A stretch of 64,000 nt of DNA from assembly GCF_001078055.1 (NCBI RefSeq), contig NZ_CP010777.1, positions 4,741,001 to 4,805,000 of the forward strand, read 5' to 3'. The stretch is from Rufibacter radiotolerans. Lineage in GTDB: Bacteria > Bacteroidota > Bacteroidia > Cytophagales > Hymenobacteraceae. Position numbers and translations under genes: made by a program. Positions 57,654-64,000 of the stretch are shown in pieces; the first letter of the stretch is position 1; each line of letters begins with the position of its first letter. Below the pieces are notes generated by a model. That model was not told where the DNA came from. It did no database searches and saw only the letters and a program-made list of their open reading frames with translations.

Positions 57654-59342
57654 CTAGAACTCGTGGGTGCGCTGCGGAATGTTCCACCGGAAAGAAATCG
57701 CGGAGAAGGAAGTTTTCTGGTCAAAGCGGGGATCGCTGGCCTCGGCGCGGCGCACTACCTGGGTCACGTCCAGGAACATGTTGTACATGAGCTGGAAAGA
57801 TGCGGTGGCCTCGCCGTACACCTGGTTGGTCTTGATGCCGCTGCCTACCTCATACCCATAGTCGCCGGAGCGGGTGTTATAGGATTTGAGCACGTTACCC
57901 CCGAAGTTGTACCGGGTCCGGTTGCCTTCAGAATCAAAGGTATCCTCGGGGTCCTGGCCATACTGGCTCACGATGGCTTTGGCCGTGACCGTGAGTTTAG
58001 GCAGGGGTTGGTACCGGATAATGCTAATGGCCTCGGCCACGTTGGCGCCCATGGGGTGGGCCAGGGGCTGCTGGTAATGCTGGTAGTTGGTGTAGGGTTG
58101 CTCATGGGAGTAGGTGAAAGGCCGCACGTAATTGATTTCCCCCTGCAGGTCCAGGTTGGAAACCCCGAAGGCATCAATGTACCGGGCCCCGCCCTGAAGC
58201 GCGTATTTGTTGGCCCACCAGCCATTACCGGCCCGAAGTTCACTGATCAAAAACTCATCCAGCACCAGCTGCCCGTACAACTGCACGCGGTTTAGGATGT
58301 TCCATTTAGCATCTGCCCCCAGAATAGCGTTGTCTTCCGAGCCTAAACCTTGCTCCACGGCCCGGTAGAAAATAAGCGGGTTCAGGTACTGTAACTCAAA
58401 CCGGCCTTTGCTCCGCCCAAAAATGGTAGACTCAAACACGCCCACGTTCAGGTTAGGCAGAATGTTCAGGCTGAGATGATGCAGGGCCATGTACTTTTTA
58501 GGGTACAGCTGGTCGCGCTGCTCATGGTCGGCGGTGAGTTCGGCGTAGAGGTTGGTGTACTGCAGTTTCCAGACCTGGGTCTGTAGTTTCAGAAAGAAAT
58601 ACGGCGCCGAGTAATCTGACAGAATCAACGACCGGAAACCGTTACCAATGAAATGGCGGTCATGGCCCAGCATTACGCTTATGTGTTTGGTGGCAGCGTA
58701 GTTAATATAGCCTCTGGCCGAGAAAAAGTCATAGCCCCCCTTCCCGAAGGTTTTCCAATAGGCCTCATGGGGCACTATGGTGTCCCTTGCTATGCGGTTG
58801 TTCACGTAGCCCGGAAGCTTAACCTGGTTATCAGATAAAAAGGTATAGAAGCCCAGTTTCTCATCCAAGGAGCCTTCTACCTGCAGACCGCGGGAGTTAA
58901 TGTAGCGCAGTCCATCGGTCTCATTGTCTTTACCGGCCTGCAAGCCGATGACCGGGTTCACACGCAACGTAAACTCAGGGCTTTCATAATGGTAAAGGTC
59001 GGTTTTGTTGGTATAGAAGTGACGCAGGAGTGGGCGCTGGTTCTCGTTGTCGCGGTCATTGCGGGTGTAGTTCCAGTTGTCGTTGAGCAGGTAATTGATG
59101 TTGTACTCATCTGCCGCTGAGCCCTGGGACATAGATTCCTGCTTAGCCGTCTCGCCGAGCGTAGCCACGCGGGCCCGGCCGTAGGGCTTGAAAGAGGTAT
59201 GCAGGGTTTCGGTGTTGTGCTTGATATGGTAGCGGTCAATGACCCGGTACACGTCCGGGTTCAGGGGAACGGTGGCATCCTGGGCCTGGGCCGGGGTGGT
59301 CAGACTCAGAAGCACCAGTAACAGACGGTATATGTTTCTCAT
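57654..59342 (-). CDS. remB: RemB/Wzi-like outer-membrane protein
   Basis: 562 residues with signal peptide MRNIYRLLLVLLSLTTPAQA. Features of the capsule-assembly Wzi family and the gliding protein RemB are present: ISVMLGHDRHFIGNGFRSLI, LILSDYSAPYFFLKLQTQVW, NLYAELTADHEQ, RFELQYLNPLIFYRAVEQGL, and a C-terminal barrel strand ending RWNIPQRTHEF. RemB is a mobile surface component of gliding in Flavobacterium. The exact role here is uncertain because Wzi-like proteins also assemble capsule. Confidence 0.78.
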   Translation of the reverse strand: MRNIYRLLLVLLSLTTPAQAQDATVPLNPDVYRVIDRYHIKHNTETLHTSFKPYGRARVATLGETAKQESMSQGSAADEYNINYLLNDNWNYTRNDRDNENQRPLLRHFYTNKTDLYHYESPEFTLRVNPVIGLQAGKDNETDGLRYINSRGLQVEGSLDEKLGFYTFLSDNQVKLPGYVNNRIARDTIVPHEAYWKTFGKGGYDFFSARGYINYAATKHISVMLGHDRHFIGNGFRSLILSDYSAPYFFLKLQTQVWKLQYTNLYAELTADHEQRDQLYPKKYMALHHLSLNILPNLNVGVFESTIFGRSKGRFELQYLNPLIFYRAVEQGLGSEDNAILGADAKWNILNRVQLYGQLVLDEFLISELRAGNGWWANKYALQGGARYIDAFGVSNLDLQGEINYVRPFTYSHEQPYTNYQHYQQPLAHPMGANVAEAISIIRYQPLPKLTVTAKAIVSQYGQDPEDTFDSEGNRTRYNFGGNVLKSYNTRSGDYGYEVGSGIKTNQVYGEATASFQLMYNMFLDVTQVVRRAEASDPRFDQKTSFSAISFRWNIPQRTHEF

Positions 59343-59463
59343 AGGAACAACGGAAAAGGGAAAGGCTAAAGATACTGGAATTTTGTGCGTGTACTCTACA
59401 CCGGCCCTCGGGGTTGCCTGTAAAGAGTTCTGAGTCTTACGTTCTGAGTGAGTAAGAGGAATT

Positions 59464-59521
59464 GTGTTTCAGGTCTGTTTTCTGTTTTAAGCCCGATTTC
59501 CGGAAAACAGCCCCAAAACAG
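59464..59521. repeat. Intergenic palindrome family, copy 25 (one and a half copies)
   Basis: A half copy TGTTTCAGGTCTGTTTT (59464-59480) precedes a copy with arms CTGTTTTAAGCCCGATTT and AAAACAGCCCCAAAACAG. It lies between the divergent remB and GNAT genes, upstream of both. Confidence 0.78.
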
Positions 59522-59593
59522 ACAGGCTTAGTAGTAAGGCCTTGGCGCCGGTATGGCAGGAAACGGCTCTGAAAACCCTATCTTGCCAAGAGA

Positions 59594-60556
59594 ATGATAC
59601 AGCTGCTACGCCACCATGAGATAGACCAGACCCGTTGGGCCAACTGCCTGGCCCGGGCATACCAGCCGTTGGTGTATGCGCAGGCCTGGTATCTTGACGT
59701 GGTGTGCGGAAACAACTGGGAGGCCCTGGTGGAGATTCAGGGCGAGGCTTATGTTTCTGTTTTTCCGCTGCCGGTGAAAACGCTTCTGGTCCAGAAACGC
59801 GTGTACCAGCCACTGTTTACCCAGCAACTGGGACTCATTACCACCCCCGCCAGCCAGGAAACCACTATTGAAGATTACCTGGCACTTTTGCCTTCGTCCT
59901 ACGCCGCAGTGCAGTATCAATTACCGTGGCCGACGGCCCTTCCGGTAACGCTCCCAGAACCATGGCATTGGCGCTTTCGGCCTAACTATGAGCTTTCCTT
60001 AGCGCCGGCATACCCAGATATTCAGCAGCAGTATTCCATAAACTTGCGGCGTAACCTGCAAAAAACTGCCGCCACTTCGCTTAAAGTAGGAAAGATAGAC
60101 AGTATAGACGCCTTGCTTTCCCTGTTCCAGCGCACCAAAGGGCGGGAACTCCCTGAACTCAGGCCACGGCATTACCAGAAATTGGAACAGCTTCACCAAG
60201 CCGCTCAAAGGCAAGGAGTGGGGCAAGTATATGAAGTGCGCCAGGAAGAGGAATTACTGGCCGCCGCCTTTGTGCTCCATACGCCTCATCGGGTCACGTT
60301 TCTTTTTGGGGCCAGCTCCTTGGAGGGCCGGCGCCGCAACGCCATTGCCTTCTTGCTGGACCAGATCATCAGGCAGGAGGCGGGCTCGGGCAAAACCTTT
60401 GACTTTGAGGGCAGCGAAGTGCCGGGCGTGGCTAAATTTTATAGCGGCTTTGGTGCACAGCCCGTTCCCTACCTATCTTTAAGTCTTCAATCTAAAAGAA
60501 CCACCGTTCAATGGACTCTAAACGTCTTTACATCCTTAGCCAAACGCCTTCGTTAG
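59594..60556 (+). CDS. GNAT/FemAB-like acyltransferase family protein
   Basis: 320 residues. A FemAB/GNAT-fold protein: VYAQAWYLDVVCGNNWEALV near the start, YSINLRRNLQKTAATSLKV, RTKGRELPELRPRHYQKLEQ, LLAAAFVLHTPHRVTFLFGA and FDFEGSEVPGVAKFYSGFGA. It may add an amino acid or acyl group to a cell-wall or lipid precursor (inference). Its last 46 bases overlap the start of upp in another frame. Confidence 0.8.
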   Translation: MIQLLRHHEIDQTRWANCLARAYQPLVYAQAWYLDVVCGNNWEALVEIQGEAYVSVFPLPVKTLLVQKRVYQPLFTQQLGLITTPASQETTIEDYLALLPSSYAAVQYQLPWPTALPVTLPEPWHWRFRPNYELSLAPAYPDIQQQYSINLRRNLQKTAATSLKVGKIDSIDALLSLFQRTKGRELPELRPRHYQKLEQLHQAAQRQGVGQVYEVRQEEELLAAAFVLHTPHRVTFLFGASSLEGRRRNAIAFLLDQIIRQEAGSGKTFDFEGSEVPGVAKFYSGFGAQPVPYLSLSLQSKRTTVQWTLNVFTSLAKRLR

Positions 60557-61164
60557 CCAATCACTTTATCGCAGAGCTGCGCGATGTCACCGTGCAGAAA
60601 GACAGCCTGCGTTTCCGGCGCAACCTGGAGCGGTTAGGGGAGATCATGGCGTTTAAGATTTCGGAGACCCTTCACTACGCCCCGCAGACCATCCAGACCC
60701 CGCTGGCGACTACCCAACAGACGCTGCTGCAGGAGATGCCGGTGCTGGCCACTGTGCTACGGGCCGGTCTGCCGTTCCACCAGGGCTTCCTGAATTACTT
60801 TGACAACGCCACCTGCGCATTTGTAGGAGCGTACCGGGTAGAAGGCGAGCGACAGCTTTCGGTGCACTTAGACTATATGGCCACCCCGCACCTGGAAGAC
60901 AAGATCCTAATTCTGGTAGACCCCATGCTGGCCACTGGCCGGTCTCTGGCCCTTACCTACAAAGACATGCAGCGCTACGGCAAGCCCAAGCGCATTATCA
61001 TTGCGGCCGTCATTGCCAGCCCCGAGGGGGTGGAGCATCTCCATAACGAGATTCCGGAGGCAGAACTATGGCTGGGCGCCCTGGATGAGCGCCTGAACGA
61101 GCAAGCCTACATTGTGCCGGGCCTGGGCGATGCCGGTGATCTGTCGTTCGGGGAAAAAAGGTGA
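60511..61164 (+). CDS. upp: Uracil phosphoribosyltransferase
   Basis: 217 residues. It converts uracil and PRPP to UMP in pyrimidine salvage. It has ELRDVTVQKDSLRFRRNLER, LATVLRAGLPFHQGFLNYFD, the PRPP loop ILVDPMLATGRSLALTYKDM, and AVIASPEGVEHLHNEIPEAE. The start at 60511 is the family start, so the 46-base overlap with the upstream gene is real. Confidence 0.92.
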   Translation: MDSKRLYILSQTPSLANHFIAELRDVTVQKDSLRFRRNLERLGEIMAFKISETLHYAPQTIQTPLATTQQTLLQEMPVLATVLRAGLPFHQGFLNYFDNATCAFVGAYRVEGERQLSVHLDYMATPHLEDKILILVDPMLATGRSLALTYKDMQRYGKPKRIIIAAVIASPEGVEHLHNEIPEAELWLGALDERLNEQAYIVPGLGDAGDLSFGEKR

Positions 61165-61327
61165 GAAAAATCCAAAAAGTAATTTCTTAAGAAATACAAC
61201 GGGCATTTCTTTTTTCGTTAGAGTTATACAGAATGATTCTAACTAAAGGGTCCTGAGGCTGTTGTATTCTTGTATCTGCGTGTAATTTGTCTATTTTGCC
61301 CGTATTACCTTTTAATTTTTAGGCAGT

Positions 61328-61789
61328 ATGCTTGCAGCCGTAGCTAAATATATTTCTGTCTTTCTTCTGAGCTCAATTAAGTTTTTTGGCGGACCTATTG
61401 CGGGGGTTTCCATGGGGCTACCCTTTTGGGCTACCCTGGGCTTAACCATTGGAGGCATGATGACCAGCGTTTTCTTGTTCTCCATTATTGGGGCTGCGGT
61501 GCATGACCGGTACGTGGTAAGGCAAAAAGCCAAAAACAAACCCATGTTCAGTAAGAAAAACCGCCGGATTGTCTCTGTCTGGACCAAGTTCGGCATGTCT
61601 GGCATCGCGTTTCTCACCCCCATCCTGTTTACGCCCATTGTGGGGACTGTCCTGGCCACCGTATTAGGCGTCTCTAAAAGCCGAATCTGGCTGCATATGC
61701 TCTGGAGCGCCGTTTTCTGGGGCTTCGCGGTGACGTTAACCTTGTTTAAACTCAGCCACCTGCCTTTCCTGCAGTTTCTTCAAAGATAA
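61328..61789 (+). CDS. Small multi-pass membrane protein (small multidrug export-like)
   Basis: 153 residues with four likely helices. The SGIAFLTPILFTPIVGTVLA, VLGVSKSRIWLHMLWSAVFW arrangement and the basic loop KAKNKPMFSKKNRRIV resemble the 'small multi-drug export protein' family (COG2426), but the match is loose. Substrate unknown. It ends 38 bases before a strong terminator. Confidence 0.65.
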   Translation: MLAAVAKYISVFLLSSIKFFGGPIAGVSMGLPFWATLGLTIGGMMTSVFLFSIIGAAVHDRYVVRQKAKNKPMFSKKNRRIVSVWTKFGMSGIAFLTPILFTPIVGTVLATVLGVSKSRIWLHMLWSAVFWGFAVTLTLFKLSHLPFLQFLQR

Positions 61790-61826
61790 ATTGCTGGTTG
61801 TTGTTTGTTCTTTTCAGCCTGAGAAG

Positions 61827-61874
61827 GTAAAACAGAAGAGCCGCTTAGTTTCCTAAGCGGCTCTTCTGTTTTAC
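61827..61874. terminator. Strong bidirectional terminator
   Basis: A perfect 22-bp stem with arms at 61827-61848 and 61853-61874 around TTTC. It lies between the convergent 61328 gene and the helicase gene. Confidence 0.88.
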
Positions 61875-61905
61875 AGGTGTTTTAAGGAAAACAGCCTCAA
61901 AACAC
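61866..61905. repeat. Intergenic palindrome family, copy 26
   Basis: Left arm CTGTTTTACAGGTGTTTT shares bases with the terminator; right arm AAAACAGCCTCAAAACACG. It overlaps the terminator stem. Confidence 0.72.
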
Positions 61906-61945
61906 GTTTTAGCTATTAAAACAATTAACAACTAGCAATCAACAA

Positions 61946-63433
61946 TTACCTACTCTTGCGCTTGCTGCCACCGCCGGCTTTGGTTTTCTTCCAACCGGCT
62001 TTCTTGGCATCGCGGGTTTTTTCGCCTTTGCCTTTGTTCTCGTAGTTGGGCCGGGCTTTCTTCTCATGGAAGGCGCCCTTAAAGTCAGGGTCGTCGCGGC
62101 GTTTCTGGAGATCCAGCTCTTTGTTGATTTCCTGCTGCTCCTCAAAAGACGTTTTATGGATTTCCACCTGCTCGGGCATGGGAGCCCTGGGGATCTTCAT
62201 CTTTATGAGTTGCTCAATGCGGTGGATATGGTGCATCTCGGCCTCATTGGCGAACGTAATGGAGGCCCCCTTTTGCTCGGCCCGGCCCGTCCGGCCAATG
62301 CGGTGCACGTAATCTTCATAGATAATGGGCACGTCAAAGTTGATCACGTGGCTCACATCCTGGATGTCAATGCCGCGGGCGGCCACATCTGTCGCCACCA
62401 GGTACCGCACTTCCCCGTCTCTGAACGCCTCAACGGCATTAATGCGGGTGTTCTGGCCTTTGTTTCCGTGTACCACGCGTACGCCACCACTGCCTTTGCG
62501 GTCCAGGAAGGAGCTCACGTTGTCGGCGTTGGTTTTGCTGCGGGTAAAGATCATGACGCGGTTAAACGTCTCCCTGTCCCGGAACAGATGCTCCATGAGG
62601 GCAATCTTGGTTCTAAGGTTGGGCACCTGGTACAGAATCTGGGTCACGGTCTCTACCGGCGTGGCCTGCGGCGTTACCTCTACCTTCATCGGGAATTCCA
62701 GGAACTCCTCAGACAACACCAGTACTTTCTGGTGCATGGTAGCCGAGAAAAGGAGGTTCTGGCGCTTGCGCGGAATAATCTCCAGAATCTGGCGGATCTG
62801 GGGCATAAAGCCCATGTCCATCATTTTGTCGGCCTCGTCCAGCACCAGGGTTTTCAGTTCCTTCAGGTGAAGTTCGCCTTTGCGGTATAGGTCTACCAGC
62901 CGACCTGGGGTGGCCACGATGATATCTACGCCTTCGCGTATGCGGTCAATCTGGGTTTTGGGGCCCACGCCACCGTAAATACCTACGGTTCTGAGGTCGG
63001 TGTAGTGGCTCAGGTTGTGCACAGCCTCCTCTATCTGCATCACCAGTTCGCGGGTAGGGGCCAGAATGAGGGCGCGGGGGTGTTTGCCCTGCGCGTATTT
63101 CACTTTCATGAGCAAGGGTAGCACGTAGGCAGCAGTCTTACCCGTGCCCGTCTGCGCGATGCCCATCACGTCATGCCCGGCCATGGCTAGGGGAATGGTC
63201 TGTACCTGGACCGGCGTAGGCTTAGTGAAGCCAGAATCGGCCACAGCTGTCAATAACTGTTTGTTCAGCTTAAAATCCTCAAATGAGGGCAAAGCAATCT
63301 CTTCTTCCTGCTCGGTTTCTTCCTCCTGGTCTATAGCTTCCTCATCCGTTTCATCGGTAGGGTTTTGCTCGGGTTGAGCGGGTATAGGCGCATCCTGCTC
63401 CGGGGCAGAATTTTTGTTTTCTTCTTCTATCAT
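61946..63433 (-). CDS. DEAD-box RNA helicase
   Basis: 495 residues from the ATG at 63431-63433; an in-frame extension to 63670 crosses a palindrome copy and has no family match. Acidic N-terminus (EEENKNSAPEQDAPIPAQPE), Q motif FTKPTPVQVQTIPLAM, Walker A AQTGTGKTAAYVLPL, PTRELVMQI, DEAD in LVLDEADKMMDMGF, SATMHQKV, and motifs V and VI (ATDVAARGIDIQDVSHVI, YVHRIGRTGRAE). A basic C-terminus ends KAGGGSKRKSR. It remodels RNA or ribosomes. A TACCTTTG box ends 5 bases before the ATG. Confidence 0.95.
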   Translation of the reverse strand: MIEEENKNSAPEQDAPIPAQPEQNPTDETDEEAIDQEEETEQEEEIALPSFEDFKLNKQLLTAVADSGFTKPTPVQVQTIPLAMAGHDVMGIAQTGTGKTAAYVLPLLMKVKYAQGKHPRALILAPTRELVMQIEEAVHNLSHYTDLRTVGIYGGVGPKTQIDRIREGVDIIVATPGRLVDLYRKGELHLKELKTLVLDEADKMMDMGFMPQIRQILEIIPRKRQNLLFSATMHQKVLVLSEEFLEFPMKVEVTPQATPVETVTQILYQVPNLRTKIALMEHLFRDRETFNRVMIFTRSKTNADNVSSFLDRKGSGGVRVVHGNKGQNTRINAVEAFRDGEVRYLVATDVAARGIDIQDVSHVINFDVPIIYEDYVHRIGRTGRAEQKGASITFANEAEMHHIHRIEQLIKMKIPRAPMPEQVEIHKTSFEEQQEINKELDLQKRRDDPDFKGAFHEKKARPNYENKGKGEKTRDAKKAGWKKTKAGGGSKRKSR

Positions 63434-63438
63434 TACAG

Positions 63439-63446
63439 CAAAGGTA
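63439..63446 (-). promoter_or_regulatory. -7 box directly before the helicase ATG
   Basis: TACCTTTG on the minus strand, 5 bases (CTGTA) before the start codon. The same spacing as in the exporter gene at 57505. No -33 TTTG at the usual distance. Confidence 0.5.
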
Positions 63447-63486
63447 CGGATTTGAATTTTGATGTCTTTCCTCCTGAGAGATAATA

Positions 63487-63520
63487 CGTTTTGGAGCCGT
63501 TTTTGGGAAAACAGGGGAAA
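63487..63520. repeat. Intergenic palindrome family, copy 27 (partial)
   Basis: Left arm CGTTTTGGAGCCGTTTTT, right arm AAAACAGGGGAAAAATG. It lies between the divergent helicase and the partial membrane gene. Confidence 0.72.
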
Positions 63521-63575
63521 AATGAAAAGCTGAATATTTTTCTTATCTTCCTCAAAAGACGAATTCAAATAATTT

Positions 63576-64000
63576 ATGCTAGAAGATTTTAAAGACTCAG
63601 TTAATTCAGTTTTAAAAGAGAGGCTAGTTAGTCCCGTATTCGGAGCTTTTGCTATCTCTTGGAGTATCATTAACTACGAGTTGATATATTATGTTTTAAC
63701 GGTTGATAGCAAAGTGCCGGTACAAACTAGGCTCAGTTTTGTAAAGGAGAATTACATTGACATTGATTATAACTTTTGGCAGCCTCTTGCCTTTAGTTTG
63801 CTCATGCTCCTGCTTTTTCCTGTTAGCTCAGGGTTGGTTGCTATATTCAAGATTTGGATAGATTCAATTGTTAAGAAATTATCCTTTAAAGTGCAAAAGA
63901 CTATACCTATTCCTCATGATGATGCAATTGCTTTATATGAGAGAATCGAAAAGGAGGAAGAGAGGAGAGACCGGCTTTTTAAAGAGAAGGAGGCAAAGAT
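63576..64000 (+). CDS. Partial two-helix membrane protein (runs off the right edge)
   Basis: About 141 codons from the ATG at 63576, no stop before the edge. It starts MLEDFKDSVNSVLKERLVSP, followed by a first membrane helix (VFGAFAISWSIINYELIYYV) and a second (AFSLLMLLLFPVSSGLVAIF), then a helical Glu/Lys/Arg-rich stretch (LYERIEKEEERRDRLFKEKE). The KERLxSPxFGAFxISW start recalls a family of small membrane proteins of unknown function that I have seen in many genomes. AT-rich, unlike the adjacent helicase gene. Confidence 0.7.
   Translation, partial: MLEDFKDSVNSVLKERLVSPVFGAFAISWSIINYELIYYVLTVDSKVPVQTRLSFVKENYIDIDYNFWQPLAFSLLMLLLFPVSSGLVAIFKIWIDSIVKKLSFKVQKTIPIPHDDAIALYERIEKEEERRDRLFKEKEAK

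Larger units (their letters stand above)
61791..61945. repeat. AT-rich inverted repeat flanking the terminator before the helicase stop
   Basis: The left arm near 61791 (TTGCTGGTTGTTGTTTGTT) and the right arm near 61920 (AACAATTAACAACTAGCAA) are complementary with a few mismatches. They enclose a terminator and palindrome copy 26 and abut the helicase stop codon at 61946. The same arms occur at 55590-55665. Confidence 0.65.

Noticed and set aside
63434..63670. 79-residue N-terminal extension of the DEAD-box helicase
   Set aside because: It runs through palindrome copy 27 and the divergent membrane gene; the promoter box at 63439 supports the start at 63433.
1..64000. tRNA, rRNA, CRISPR, insertion sequences, prophage
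   Set aside because: No T-loop/acceptor pairs, no regularly spaced direct repeats and no transposase or integrase motif were seen on reading both strands.

Overview
The window is chromosomal DNA from a gliding-type member of the Bacteroidota, most likely order Cytophagales, family Hymenobacteraceae (Rufibacter, Pontibacter or a close relative; the genus is inference from protein resemblance). The evidence is three gliding-motility genes typical of the phylum (gldB, gldD, gldE), a RemB/Wzi-like outer-membrane protein, the Bacteroidota gene order mutY-ssb-gldE-gldD, several PorT-type beta-barrels, a bTHX ribosomal protein, Bacteroidota-type promoter boxes (TAnnTTTG, mostly TACCTTTG) and starts without Shine-Dalgarno sequences. 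I saw no tRNA, rRNA, CRISPR array, insertion sequence or prophage.

Layout. 1-2.3 kb: 5' part of recG, a hydroxyisourate hydrolase/GlcG-like pair and a Crp/Fnr regulator, all on the minus strand. 2.6-9.3 kb: exonuclease III, three AT-rich unknown secreted or membrane proteins, a large M16 peptidase and an RluA-type accessory domain without its catalytic domain. 9.3-10.0 kb: an MntA-HepT toxin-antitoxin pair. 10.1-13.7 kb: mutY-ssb-gldE-gldD. 13.9-16.9 kb: HU, a TPR protein, a 29-residue basic protein and RNase G. 17-20.2 kb: a beta-barrel protein, gldB and a glycosyltransferase. 20.2-22 kb: three AT-rich unknown genes separated by short palindromic elements that look like gene-cassette junctions. 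22-27 kb: nth, an orphan histidine kinase, an ECF sigma factor with a small partner, YitT and a secreted repeat protein. 28-31 kb: an arsenic operon (arsR, arsI, a phosphoesterase, acr3) followed by a truncated globin. 31.6-35.3 kb: POT and MFS transporters. 35.7-42 kb: bTHX, uvrA, a frameshifted YiiX-like hydrolase, tpiA and prmA. 42-47 kb: one gene for a 1666-residue secreted protein of unknown function. 47-64 kb: plsY, an M20 peptidase, three beta-barrel paralogues, comM, gmhA, an MsbA-like exporter, remB, a GNAT/FemAB-like protein with upp, a DEAD-box helicase and a partial membrane protein at the right edge.

Most genes are housekeeping: DNA repair (recG, xthA, mutY, nth, uvrA), RNA metabolism (rng, DEAD-box helicase), the cell envelope (plsY, gmhA, MsbA-like exporter, outer-membrane barrels) and gliding. 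The accessory content is the arsenic operon, MntA-HepT and the small AT-rich unknown genes.

The most unusual feature is a dispersed intergenic palindrome. About 27 copies of a 34-48 base inverted repeat (left arm near GTTTTRGGCCTGTTTT, right arm near AAAACAGGCCYAAAAC, loop about 4 bases) lie in the 64 kb, all in or at the edge of intergenic DNA and mostly at gene 3' ends. Some are perfect over 16-22 bp and others are decayed or carry different arm variants. It resembles a REP-like or terminator-like family that I cannot match to a named one.
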